NCBI GenBank assembly: GCA_964428895.1 | Contig: CAYRZU010000007.1 | Coordinates: 1-64,000, forward strand | Direction: 5' to 3' | Origin: HyVt-337 sp964428895 | Lineage (GTDB): Bacteria > Planctomycetota > Phycisphaerae > SM23-33 | DNA: 64,000 bases | In this document: positions 1-8,292 of the stretch, in pieces | How positions within the stretch are numbered: the stretch's first letter is position 1 | Layout of the letters: each line of letters opens with the position of its first letter | Notes under the pieces: model-generated | Told to the model about the DNA's origin: nothing | Database searches by the model: none | Seen by the model: the letters and a program-made list of their open reading frames with translations, nothing else | Program-made: the position numbers and the translations under genes

Positions 1-1006
1 CCAGCCCGCCGTCCTTGGGCAGGCAGTACCCGCCGATGCCCGGGCCCGGGAAGATAATGTTGCTGTGCGTGGGCCGCATCTTGATGGCCTTGATGACCTT
101 GGTCAGGTCCACACCGTTCCGCTCGGAGAACAGCGACCATTCGTTCAGGAAGGCCAGGATCGTCGCCCGGTAGGAGTTCTCGACGATCTTGGTCGTCTCC
201 GACTCGATCGGACGGTCCATGACCGTCAGGGGGAACTCGTCGGTGTTGAGCACCTCGTGCAGGAATTTTTCGACGCGGGCGCGGGCCTTGGCCTCGCAGC
301 CCGAACAAACGCGCCAGAAATCGCGAATGCTGGAGACATACTCGCGACCGGGCATGACGCGCTCAAAGCTGTGCGCCAACAGCGGCTCTTCGGTCATCCC
401 ACGCTTAGCAAACGCACGCTTCAGGATGGGCCAGGCCACGAACTCGGTCGTACCGGGGGCCACGGTGGTCTCGATCAACACCATCGCCTCGGCCGGAATC
501 TTATCGCCGATGGTTCGCATGGTCGCTTCCAGGGCGGCCATGTCGGCCTCACCGGTGACCATGTTGCCGAGGTCGGCCTTGGCGTAATCGCACTGCACAT
601 CGACCACCACACAATCGGCCAGACCGAGGCAATCGCTGTTGAAGGTGGCCGTCAGCGTCTTCTTGTCGTTGACGGTGCGGGCGATCATCGGGTCGACCTC
701 GGGGTCCTCGGCCTTGACGGGGCTCTCGCCACGATTCAGCAGCGGGATCTTCCAATAGCTGCGCGTACTCGGCCGTTGACAGCCGATCACGAACTTGCTG
801 GGCTTGCCCTTCTCGTCGACGGTGTCGGCCACGATGGCGGCCATGACGGCCCCCACGAAACCCACCCCCATGACCACCACAATCTCCTGACCATCCTTGC
901 GCGCCGCGTCGACCAGGCCCTCCAGCCTCGTCATCTCAGCGGCAAACTCCTCCTTGCCGGGGATCTCGAACTTCTCCCCAGCGGGGCTTACGGAATACTC
1001 AGCCAT
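1..1006 (-). CDS. Nucleotide-sugar dehydrogenase (UDP-glucose/GDP-mannose dehydrogenase family), 3' end missing
   Basis: The reading frame opens at an ATG at 1006-1004 and runs off the left edge, giving 335 codons. AAAGGA lies 7-8 nt before the ATG. About 45 residues precede the Rossmann motif GVGFVGAVMA. The family helix motif NSYRATILAFLNEW follows, and GPGIGGYCLPKDGG lies at the very edge; its Cys is the catalytic thiolate of the family. Known members oxidise the C6 hydroxyl of UDP- or GDP-sugars to a carboxylate with two NAD+, feeding envelope or exopolysaccharide synthesis. The Cys sits late (about residue 329 instead of about 260), so this copy has the N-terminal extension plus extra sequence. 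The sugar substrate cannot be told. The C-terminal UDP-binding domain lies outside the window. Confidence 0.9.
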   Translation of the reverse strand, partial: MAEYSVSPAGEKFEIPGKEEFAAEMTRLEGLVDAARKDGQEIVVVMGVGFVGAVMAAIVADTVDEKGKPSKFVIGCQRPSTRSYWKIPLLNRGESPVKAEDPEVDPMIARTVNDKKTLTATFNSDCLGLADCVVVDVQCDYAKADLGNMVTGEADMAALEATMRTIGDKIPAEAMVLIETTVAPGTTEFVAWPILKRAFAKRGMTEEPLLAHSFERVMPGREYVSSIRDFWRVCSGCEAKARARVEKFLHEVLNTDEFPLTVMDRPIESETTKIVENSYRATILAFLNEWSLFSERNGVDLTKVIKAIKMRPTHSNIIFPGPGIGGYCLPKDGGL

Positions 1007-1074
1007 TGACTTGTCCTTTCAGTGCGGGACCTCATGTGAATCGGGGAATCCCGAATGATACAGCAGGAATGGGG

Positions 1075-1115
1075 GATTTGCGATTTTCGATTTCTGATTT
1101 TCGATTGAACGACAA
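1075..1115. repeat. AT-rich dispersed intergenic repeat, copy 1
   Basis: In the gap between the dehydrogenase start and the radical SAM gene lies a run of GATTTGCGATTTTC, then TGATTTTCGATTGAACGACAA. A closely related copy follows ahcY at 60274-60307. The unit is much more AT-rich than its surroundings and contains internal GATTTTCGATT-type sub-repeats. Its function is unknown. The rest of this 194-bp gap shows nothing recognisable. Confidence 0.6.
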
Positions 1116-1200
1116 GGTGCCGCTCACCGCCAATCGCACGTCGGAAATGGGGCCGCTCTCACAGCCGATTCGCGACAGGCCCCTCGAAGCCAACTAACGC

Positions 1201-2727
1201 CTATACGTCCACCGTCACGACCTTGGTGTCGGCCGCGGCGACGTAGGTGCCGTCGCGTTTGGCTTGCTCGCGTTCGGCTTTGCGTTCCTGGATGATCTTA
1301 CGGAAGACCTCAATCTCCACGCGCCAGCCCTTCATGGCTCGGCCCGACAATCGGCTGGTCTGCAACATCTCGAGGAGCTTGCTGGTGAAGGACATCTTCC
1401 GACTCAGCACGGCCCGGAAGCTCCGGCCGTTCAGGTTGGTCCGGTAGAACCGGCGGTGGGCGTCGAAGAGCACGTCCTGGAAGTTTTCGATGCCCAGGTG
1501 GCTGTGATCGTACAGGCAGTGCGTGCCGTCGAAGAAATCCCAGTCGCCCGGGAACTTCCGGAACAGCAGGTGCGGGCGATATTCGTCGAACAGCGGCGTG
1601 CCCGGGAACGGCGTCAGGCACGAGAGCTGAATGGAGTTGATCTTGTTGCGCTGGCCGAACTCGAGAATGCCGTCCACGTGGGTCTGCTTGTGCTGCGGGC
1701 CGACCACGAACATGCCGTGAATCCAGATGCCGTTTTCCACGATGAGCTTCGTGTCGGTGGCAAGTCGCTCGGCCAGGGAAACGTCGCCCTTCTGGTAGCC
1801 CTTCTTCCAGCCCTTGGCGGTGGCCTCGTCGATGGTTTCGTAGCCGATGTAGAGGCTCTGGGCGCCGCCGCGGCGCATCAGCCGCATCAGGTCCTTATCC
1901 AAACGCGTGCGGGAGGCGTCTTCCCACATGAAGTCGATGCGGCTCTGCGTGTTGAACCGCACGTTCATGGGGGCGATGCGGCGGAGGAGGTTCTTCAGCC
2001 ACGGGCGGTTTGAGGTAAAATTGTCGTCGTAATAGAACAGCTGATTGAAGCCGCGGCCGGTATAGACCTTCAGGTCGTCGGCCACCTTTTGGACCGACTG
2101 CTGTCGCACGCGACGGCCGAACATGCGCGTCACCGAGCAGTACACGCACCCATAGGGGCAGCCCCGGCTGGTCATGGCGGGCAGTTCGTACAGTTCGTTG
2201 CGGTAGCAATGATCCAGCAGGTCTTCCTGGAAGCGGTGGATCAGGAAATGGTTCAGCGCGGGCAGTTCGTCGAGGTCTTCGACGGGCTCGCCCTCGTGGA
2301 TGCCGTCTTCGACTTCCCCGGCCGCGATGGCCTCGATCATCCGCTCGCCTTCGCCGCGGCAAACGATGTCGGCGTGCTGGATCACTTCTTCGGGGACCAT
2401 GGTCGCGTGCACGCCGCCCATGGCGATCTTCCCGGTGAAGCCATCCTCCCGCAGCTTGGCGGCGATGTCATAGCCCCGACCGGCGGTGGACGTCATGATG
2501 GTCAGACAGACCACGTCGGCGCTCTTCAGGTCGTCATAGACGACCGGGTCGGAATCGACCAAGCCGGAAATGTTCTCATTGAAAATGCGGACGTCGTAGC
2601 CGCGATTGTCCAGGATCGTCGCCAGCGTGATCGGCCCGACCAACGGCCAACGGGTGATCCAGACGTTCAGGGGGCGCGAGTGGCGCCCCTGCGGCTCGAT
2701 AAACCGGATTTTCTTTCGGCTGAGCAT
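1201..2727 (-). CDS. B12-binding-domain radical SAM protein
   Basis: 508 residues with an ATG start and GGAAG 5 nt upstream. The N-terminal ~160 residues resemble a cobalamin-binding Rossmann domain, with GGVHATMVPEE and CRGEGE as in the BchE/HpnP-like group. The radical SAM core follows, with the [4Fe-4S] ligands in CPYGCVYC (CxxxCxxC). Members of this class use SAM and often cobalamin for methylation, cyclisation or rearrangement of lipids, tetrapyrroles or natural products. The sequence does not identify the substrate. The neighbouring RND exporter suggests a lipid role, but a terminator separates the two genes, so this is weak. Confidence 0.88.
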   Translation of the reverse strand: MLSRKKIRFIEPQGRHSRPLNVWITRWPLVGPITLATILDNRGYDVRIFNENISGLVDSDPVVYDDLKSADVVCLTIMTSTAGRGYDIAAKLREDGFTGKIAMGGVHATMVPEEVIQHADIVCRGEGERMIEAIAAGEVEDGIHEGEPVEDLDELPALNHFLIHRFQEDLLDHCYRNELYELPAMTSRGCPYGCVYCSVTRMFGRRVRQQSVQKVADDLKVYTGRGFNQLFYYDDNFTSNRPWLKNLLRRIAPMNVRFNTQSRIDFMWEDASRTRLDKDLMRLMRRGGAQSLYIGYETIDEATAKGWKKGYQKGDVSLAERLATDTKLIVENGIWIHGMFVVGPQHKQTHVDGILEFGQRNKINSIQLSCLTPFPGTPLFDEYRPHLLFRKFPGDWDFFDGTHCLYDHSHLGIENFQDVLFDAHRRFYRTNLNGRSFRAVLSRKMSFTSKLLEMLQTSRLSGRAMKGWRVEIEVFRKIIQERKAEREQAKRDGTYVAAADTKVVTVDV

Positions 2728-2770
2728 GTGGCTTCCGGGCCTAGAGCCCGACCTCGCTGGCTGGTTATGG

Positions 2771-2796
2771 AAAAACGCCCCGCACGCGAGCGGGGC
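2771..2796 (-). terminator. Rho-independent terminator after the RND exporter gene
   Basis: On the minus strand GCCCCGC, a 6-nt loop and GCGGGGC form a perfect 7-bp GC stem, followed by G and TTTTT. It lies 60 bp beyond the stop of the exporter gene and before the radical SAM gene, so it should end the isomerase-exporter transcript. Confidence 0.85.
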
Positions 2797-2856
2797 AACT
2801 CATCGAGCGAACATAATAGCAGACAAAGTCGACAAATGCGAGACGGCGTCGCTGAA

Positions 2857-4977
2857 TTATGGCGAAACGCCGCGCCGCCGCCTCGGCCGCCAGAAGAGCT
2901 TCAGGCAGGCCGGTAGGAGGAGGATGTCGCCGACCGCGGCGGCGGTCATGGTGACGCCTATCAGTTCGGCGAAGCGGCGGGTGGGAACGAAACTCGAGCC
3001 CAATAGCACGCTCATGCCGCCGACGATGATGATGGTGGTCAGGATGATGGCCCGGCCGGTCGTTCGATAGGTCCGGCCGATCGCCGCGGTCACGTCGCCG
3101 TCGACGGCGATCTCTCGGCGGAAGCGGGCCAGCGCGTGGACGCTGTCGTCGACGGCCATGCCCAGGCCGATCGAGAAGATGATGATGTTGGAGATGTTCA
3201 TGTCGTAACCCCGCAGGCCGATGTAGCCCCAGGCGGCCGCCAGCGGCGCGGCGTTGGGGATCACCGCGATCAGCCCCATCCGCACCGACCGGAACAACAG
3301 CCCGATCAGCGTCAGAATCACCACTGATGTGCCCACGAACGACAGCATGAACTCCCGGACCACCCACCGGATCACCCGGGCGTAGTCGACCGTCCGCCCC
3401 CCCAGCCGGGCCCGAACGTCCAGCCCGGCGAAGGCCGTGTTCAGGCCCGCCGTCAGGCGATCCGCCAACGCGCACATGCGGCGCGAGCCTTCGTAGTTGA
3501 CGTTCAACGTCAGCGCGTGTCGGCTGGCTCGGCCAGTCGTGGGTTCGACTACGGCCCGGCCGGCGTCCCCGTTGGTGGGCTGCACCGCCAACACGCGGTC
3601 GGTCGCTTCGGCGAGCTCGGCGAACCGAGCGACCGCGGCATCCGTCTGGGGCGATTGCAGCGATTCGGCGTCGCCGGCCTCCAGCACCACCCCCACTTCC
3701 GAAAAGCCGCCGAAATGGTTCTCGACAATATCGATGGCTTGGAGGATCGGATGATCGTCGTCATAAACCGCCGCCACGGAGGCGTTGATTTTCGACCGCT
3801 GGCCCAGCCCCACGCACGCGGCCAACACCACCACGCCGATCAGCAACACCCACTTGGGCCGCCGCGAGGCCACCGACGACATGGCCACCGCCGCCCGAGC
3901 TAACCAATCGTCGCCCGTGGCCCGAACCGGGGCCGGCCGCCGCGCCATCGGCAGCAGGCCGATCATCAGCCACAGCAACGCCAGATATAGCAGCCCCAGC
4001 CCCACCACCGCCTGGCGGGCAAACGTGTGCAGCATCTCGGCCTGGGCCCCGCGCAGCGTGGCAAACCCAATCGCCGTGGTGGCCACCGTCAGCAAGCACG
4101 GCAAGGCCATCTGCCACAGCGTCCGCAGCGCCGCCCGGCGCGGCGAGAGCATGGTCAGCTCGCCCGTCTCGATATGCCGCGTCAGCACGTGCACGCAGTT
4201 GGCCGTACCGATCGTGAACAGCACCGCCGGCAGAATGCTGCTGAGCAGGCCGAAGCTCTGACCGGTAACGGCCATGAAAACCATGAACCACGCCATGGCC
4301 GCGGTGATCGTCACCAACGGCAAGGCCACGTCGATGGGTCTGCGAAACGCCACCACCAGCAGGATCGCAATCACCACCCCGGCCAGCGGCATCAGGCGGT
4401 GCTGGTCGGCCCGCAGGTCCTTCATAATCACCGCATGCACCGCGGGCCAACCGGCCTGATAGACCCGCCACCCCGCCGGGGGCGCTGATCCCTTCAGCAA
4501 CCGATCGACCTCACGCGATACGGATTGAGCGGCTGTCGGCTCGAGCCCATCCGGTTGAATCGCAATGCTCGCATATCGCCGATCGGCACTAACGAGCTTG
4601 CCTTCCAGCCGAGCCAGCACCGCTGGCGACCTAGCCCCCGGGACCTCTGTCAACGCCCAGACGGTCTTGACCCGCGGCAACAACTTGACCGCCTTGACGA
4701 ACTCCCCCTGCCAGGCCAGGCCCTCCTCGCTTATCGCCGTCTCGCCACCCGGCGCCTCGGCCAACACAAACAACATCTCACTATCATCGGACTTGACCAA
4801 CGAACCGGCGTCCGAAAGCCGATGCTCGTATCCATCGAGAATGGCCCATGGCGAAAAATCGAATGCGATCTGCGGCGTCAGCGCCACCCCCGCCAAGGCC
4901 ACCAGCGCCGCCGCGGCCGTCAGCCACCAGCGACGCCGATACAAGAAGATGGACACCCGCCACCGCTTGATCGCCAC
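2857..4977 (-). CDS. RND/MMPL-family transporter
   Basis: 706 residues starting at GTG, with GGGAAG just upstream that overlaps the stop of the preceding isomerase gene. An N-terminal helix is followed by a periplasmic loop of about 150 residues, a six-helix block, a second loop and a second six-helix block: the twelve-helix duplicated topology of MMPL/HpnN-like RND proteins. The hydrophobic blocks include GLLSSILPAVLFTIGTANC and, in the second half, SIGLGMAVDDSVHALARF with paired Asp residues typical of proton relay in RND pumps. Relatives move lipids or hydrophobic molecules to the outer membrane. It begins 2 bp after the isomerase stop, so the two are probably cotranscribed. The cargo is unknown. 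Confidence 0.85.
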   Translation of the reverse strand: MAIKRWRVSIFLYRRRWWLTAAAALVALAGVALTPQIAFDFSPWAILDGYEHRLSDAGSLVKSDDSEMLFVLAEAPGGETAISEEGLAWQGEFVKAVKLLPRVKTVWALTEVPGARSPAVLARLEGKLVSADRRYASIAIQPDGLEPTAAQSVSREVDRLLKGSAPPAGWRVYQAGWPAVHAVIMKDLRADQHRLMPLAGVVIAILLVVAFRRPIDVALPLVTITAAMAWFMVFMAVTGQSFGLLSSILPAVLFTIGTANCVHVLTRHIETGELTMLSPRRAALRTLWQMALPCLLTVATTAIGFATLRGAQAEMLHTFARQAVVGLGLLYLALLWLMIGLLPMARRPAPVRATGDDWLARAAVAMSSVASRRPKWVLLIGVVVLAACVGLGQRSKINASVAAVYDDDHPILQAIDIVENHFGGFSEVGVVLEAGDAESLQSPQTDAAVARFAELAEATDRVLAVQPTNGDAGRAVVEPTTGRASRHALTLNVNYEGSRRMCALADRLTAGLNTAFAGLDVRARLGGRTVDYARVIRWVVREFMLSFVGTSVVILTLIGLLFRSVRMGLIAVIPNAAPLAAAWGYIGLRGYDMNISNIIIFSIGLGMAVDDSVHALARFRREIAVDGDVTAAIGRTYRTTGRAIILTTIIIVGGMSVLLGSSFVPTRRFAELIGVTMTAAAVGDILLLPACLKLFWRPRRRRGVSP

Positions 4978-4979
4978 GG

Positions 4980-5732
4980 CTACTTCCCTTCCGCCAGTCC
5001 CTTGCTGGTCAGGAAATCATAGCTCTCGGCCAGAGCGTCGAACATATCGCCTTCAACCACGTCGAGTTCAACCACGGCCCATCGCAACACATTGGGGTCC
5101 GTCCGCTCCAGGCAGCCGACGATGTCCATCTTGCCCTGGCCCAGCGGCGCCGAGGGGAACTTCGGCTCGATGGGCCCGTCCCGCAAGTGGATCACGGGCA
5201 TGCGGCCGGCGTATTGCTCGATGACGGTTAGGTAGTCGGCCCCGGCGCAAGCGGCCCAGTACGGGTCGAATTCGGTCTGTAGCTTCGGACACAATTCGAA
5301 CAACACCTCAAAGCCCACGCGTCCATTGACGCGCAACGCGAACTCGCCGTCATGGTTGTGCATGAACATGCCCATGCCAATCGATTCGAGTGTCTCGATG
5401 CCGGCGTTGATCTGCTCAGCTTCGGCTCTCAGGTCGTCGAAGGAGGCATCCTCAGGCAGGCCGCTGTGGCACATCATTGCCAGCCCCATCGTCTGATAGG
5501 CTCCGATGCAGGTGTCGAAGCTCTCCCACTCCACGCCCGGATCCATCGACGAGCACAACTCCATGCCGACGTCCTCGACCATCGTGCGCCAGTCACGGGG
5601 CGAAAGCCCCAACAGCCCAACGGGCTCGACCGCCCGAAAGCCGATGTCGGCCACTCGCTTCAATGTGCCCGCGACGTCAGCTTGAATCGTCTCCCGTAGC
5701 GTCCACAGATTCACACCAATCGGAGGAGCCAT
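4980..5732 (-). CDS. Sugar phosphate isomerase/epimerase-like TIM-barrel protein (paralogue A)
   Basis: 250 residues; ATG with GGGAG 7 nt upstream. The fold is that of the AP-endonuclease-2/xylose-isomerase superfamily: NLWTLRE at the first strand, MHNHDGEF as the metal-site His motif, CPKLQTEFDPYW, and HLRDG then AVVELD near the end. Family members isomerise or epimerise sugars or inositols with a divalent metal. It is clearly paralogous to the next gene upstream (5811-6557), sharing FMHNH(D/N)GEF, CPKLQTE, GQGK(M/V)DI and (L/V)RWAVVELD-type segments over its whole length. The substrate is unknown. It is probably cotranscribed with the exporter gene. Confidence 0.8.
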   Translation of the reverse strand: MAPPIGVNLWTLRETIQADVAGTLKRVADIGFRAVEPVGLLGLSPRDWRTMVEDVGMELCSSMDPGVEWESFDTCIGAYQTMGLAMMCHSGLPEDASFDDLRAEAEQINAGIETLESIGMGMFMHNHDGEFALRVNGRVGFEVLFELCPKLQTEFDPYWAACAGADYLTVIEQYAGRMPVIHLRDGPIEPKFPSAPLGQGKMDIVGCLERTDPNVLRWAVVELDVVEGDMFDALAESYDFLTSKGLAEGK

Positions 5733-5744
5733 GATCGATCTCCC

Positions 5745-5782
5745 AAAATGAAGCGCGGCGAGCCGCCCTGGCCCGCCGCGCT
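5745..5782 (-). terminator. Hairpin between the two isomerase paralogues, weak terminator or attenuator
   Basis: AGCGCGGCG and CGCCGCGCT form a perfect 9-bp stem with a 13-nt loop. On the minus strand it is followed by TCATTTTGG, a short interrupted T-run. It could end or attenuate the upstream isomerase transcript before the downstream copy. Confidence 0.5.
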
Positions 5783-5810
5783 ATTCAATTCAAGCTTCTG
5801 AGACCTGGGC

Positions 5811-6557
5811 CTACTTGCCCGTACCCAAACCGTTGCTGGTCAGGAAGTCGATGCTCTGGGCAACCGCCTCCAGCATGTCGCCTTCGGCTTCGTCGAGCTC
5901 GACCACCGCCCACTTCAGGGCGCCGCCTTCAGCCGCCTTGAGGCAGCCGGCGATGTCGACCTTGCCCTGCCCGACGGCGGTCATGGGGCTGGCCGGTGAA
6001 ATCGGGCCGTCCTTGACGTGCATCAGCGGCATGCGCGACCTGTAGCGGCTGATCACGTCCACCGGATCGGCCCCGCCGACCTGCACCCAATAGATGTCGG
6101 TTTCGGTCTGCAGCTTGGGGCACATCTCGAATAGCGTGTCGAACAGGCATTTGCCGTCGAACATCGCCTCGAACTCGCCGTTGTGGTTGTGCATGAACAT
6201 GCTCATGCCCAGCGCGTCGAGCTTCTCGCACACCGCGTTGATGTCAGCCGCGGCCGCGGTGAGCTCGTCCAGCGTCGTGCCGCCGCCGAAGCCCATGTGG
6301 CTGACCATGTCCAGCCCTAAATCCTTGGCCGACTGAACGGCGCCGTCGAAATCGCTCATCACGTCCGGGCCGTGCGAACTGCTGACCTGCATGCCGAGGT
6401 CTTCGACCGCCTTGCGGACATCAGCGGCCGACATGTCGCCGAAACCGGCCGGCTCGACACCGGCATAGCCCATGTCGGCAATCTTCTTCAGCGTGCCCAG
6501 CATGTCCTGGGCGGTCTCTTCGCGAACGGAGTACAGTTGTACCGAAATAGGCGGCAT
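5811..6557 (-). CDS. Sugar phosphate isomerase/epimerase-like TIM-barrel protein (paralogue B)
   Basis: 248 residues from the ATG at 6557, chosen because AAGGA lies just upstream and the protein then starts MPPISVQLYSVREE, as in the paralogue. The frame stays open further upstream, but that part is not family-like. Metal-site motifs are FMHNHNGEFE, HVKDG and AVVELDEAEGD. The nearest relative in the window is the adjacent downstream gene, so this looks like a tandem duplication. In known relatives the reaction is sugar or inositol isomerisation, epimerisation or dehydration. The actual substrate cannot be read from the sequence. Confidence 0.8.
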   Translation of the reverse strand: MPPISVQLYSVREETAQDMLGTLKKIADMGYAGVEPAGFGDMSAADVRKAVEDLGMQVSSSHGPDVMSDFDGAVQSAKDLGLDMVSHMGFGGGTTLDELTAAAADINAVCEKLDALGMSMFMHNHNGEFEAMFDGKCLFDTLFEMCPKLQTETDIYWVQVGGADPVDVISRYRSRMPLMHVKDGPISPASPMTAVGQGKVDIAGCLKAAEGGALKWAVVELDEAEGDMLEAVAQSIDFLTSNGLGTGK

Positions 6558-6800
6558 GGCTGGTGATCCTTCCATTTCTTGTGTTGTGTTGCCAAGTGTC
6601 CTATCGCCCGCGCGACGCGTCACCCACGGCCCAAAAGCCGAGAAACACGCCCCACGCGAACGCTGGAAGGTAGCCCCGCGACCGGCACCTGTCAATCCGA
6701 ACCGAACGTGTCATGACGAAAACGCCACCCCACCGTCAGCGCCACCCTCCAAGCCCATCGACTGCGTCGATGGGATCGCACCCGCAAACCCAATGCGCGC

Positions 6801-6845
6801 AAAAAACGACAGACAGGCCCTATGGAGGCGATGGCCTGTCCGTCG
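6801..6845 (-). terminator. Strong intrinsic terminator with no visible gene upstream
   Basis: Arms at 6807-6819 and 6833-6845 pair over 13 positions with one mismatch around a 13-nt loop. On the minus strand the hairpin is followed at once by six T. No minus-strand gene is recognisable between here and the divergent amidinotransferase gene, so the terminator implies an unannotated minus-strand transcript or a decayed gene. Confidence 0.7.
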
Positions 6846-7081
6846 CGACTCAAACCTTAGGTCCAGAGCCCTCACTTACCCTTACGGACCCTCGGCGAAT
6901 CAAAGAGCTACGTATGTTTGCCTGAACATCCTTGCGGCGACTTCTAGAAGTGTGCGTCTCGAATCGGTTGTCAGATATGCAACTCAATTGATTATACGCG
7001 CGCCCTACAGGGACGACCTGAAAACCAATTACCACGGGTGAATTTTCTGCGCAAGTGAAGGCTGAATCGGCAAGAACACCT
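6846..7081. other. Intergenic stretch without a recognisable gene
   Basis: Part of a 606-bp gap between divergent genes. The first part (6846-6920) reads on the minus strand vaguely like a tRNA, but no cloverleaf forms. It contains the palindrome ACTTCTAGAAGT near 6940. A 61-codon minus-strand frame here shows no similarity I recognise. The region is less GC-rich than the coding sequence around it. Confidence 0.4.
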
Positions 7082-7110
7082 TTGTCAGACTTTGCGGCCG
7101 CATCTACAAT
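7082..7110 (+). promoter_or_regulatory. Sigma-70-type promoter of the amidinotransferase unit
   Basis: TTGTCA, a 17-nt spacer and TACAAT: five of six consensus bases at each element with optimal spacing. The predicted transcription start is near 7117, about 50 nt before the first ATG. Confidence 0.7.
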
Positions 7111-7163
7111 GATCCCGAAACGCTCTGGGCGCCCCGGGCGGACAAGTCTATCAGATATCAGGG

Positions 7164-8270
7164 ATGACCATGTCAGACGCCTTGCTCGACACTCAGCCGG
7201 CCGAACTGCTCGTCAACTCGCATAATGAATGGGACCCGCTCGAAGAGGTCATTGTCGGGCGCGTCGCCGGCAGCGCCATGCCCCCCTGGCACGTCACGCT
7301 GAAGTCCACCGTCCCCCAGCGCGCCTGGGAAGTGCTGCAGGCGCTGTCAGGCAAGCCGGCGCCGCCGCCGTTCGTGACGGCCGCCCAGAAAGAGCTCGAC
7401 ACCTTCATTGACATCCTCGAGGCCGAAGGTGTGACCGTCCGCCGGCCGGACCTGATCCCCCAGGCCCGCCCGTTCGCCACGCCGGATTGGGACTGCGAGG
7501 GCGGCTACAACATCGCCAACCCGCGCGACCTGCTGCTGGTGATCGGTGATGAGATCATCGAGACCGCCCCGGCCTGGCGGTCGCGCTACTTCGAGGTCAA
7601 TGCGTATCGGTCGTTGCTGATGGAATACTTCCGCGCCGGCGCCAAGTGGTCGGCCGCCCCCCGGCCGCGGTTGACCGATGATTTCTACAATGACGATTAC
7701 GAGGTCCCCGCCAAGAGCCAACCCCAACGGTACGCCATCAACGAGACGGAAGTCACCTTCGACGCCGCCGATTTCTGCCGATGCGGACGGGACCTGTTCG
7801 TTACGCGAAGCAACGTCACCAACGATCTCGGCATCAAGTGGCTCGCCCGTCATCTCGGCGACGGCTATCGCATTCACACAATCGAAACCAAGTCACGCCA
7901 GCCGATGCACATCGATACCACCTTCGTGCCGCTGGCGCCCGGCAAGGCGTTGATTAACCCCGAATACGTTGATACCGATCGGCTGCCGAGCGTGCTGGCC
8001 GAATGGGAGCTCCGCTACGCCCCCCTGCCGGTGGTCAACCCGGGTATGACCATCGATATGAGCAGCACCTGGCTGACCATGAACGTGCTGATGCTCGACC
8101 CCAAGCGCGTGATGGTCGAGGCCGCCCAGGAGCCGCTCATGCAGATGCTTCGGGACTGGGGCTTCGAGCCCGTCCCCTGCCCCTACCAGAACTACTACTA
8201 CTTCGGCGGCGGCTTCCACTGCTCCACGCTCGATGTCCGCCGCCGCGGCGAACTGCAGTCCTACTTCTAG
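7164..8270 (+). CDS. Glycine amidinotransferase-like (AGAT family) enzyme
   Basis: 368 residues. ATG codons at 7164 and 7170 are both possible; AGGG fits the second slightly better. It has the AGAT catalytic set: the Asp motif FDAADF (residues 199-204), His249 in MHIDTTF and the nucleophile Cys353 in GGGFHCSTLDVRRRG, close to the human enzyme. AGAT-type enzymes move the amidino group of arginine through a Cys intermediate to an amine, releasing ornithine; vertebrate AGAT uses glycine, and the bacterial cyanotoxin enzymes CyrA and SxtG use other acceptors. It is followed 22 bp later by a reductase-aminotransferase fusion that could make the amine acceptor. The acceptor itself is not predictable. 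Confidence 0.92.
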   Translation: MTMSDALLDTQPAELLVNSHNEWDPLEEVIVGRVAGSAMPPWHVTLKSTVPQRAWEVLQALSGKPAPPPFVTAAQKELDTFIDILEAEGVTVRRPDLIPQARPFATPDWDCEGGYNIANPRDLLLVIGDEIIETAPAWRSRYFEVNAYRSLLMEYFRAGAKWSAAPRPRLTDDFYNDDYEVPAKSQPQRYAINETEVTFDAADFCRCGRDLFVTRSNVTNDLGIKWLARHLGDGYRIHTIETKSRQPMHIDTTFVPLAPGKALINPEYVDTDRLPSVLAEWELRYAPLPVVNPGMTIDMSSTWLTMNVLMLDPKRVMVEAAQEPLMQMLRDWGFEPVPCPYQNYYYFGGGFHCSTLDVRRRGELQSYF

Positions 8271-8292
8271 TCGAGGCTGCGGGAGTCCGCCC

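Noticed and set aside
65..1009. A 314-codon plus-strand frame at the left edge
   Set aside because: Antisense to the nucleotide-sugar dehydrogenase, whose motifs are clear on the minus strand.
6824..6915. tRNA-like text on the minus strand (TGGAGGCGATGG, CGACTCAAACC, GAGCTACG in antisense order)
   Set aside because: The acceptor and T-stem arms do not pair and no anticodon loop is placed correctly; at best a remnant.
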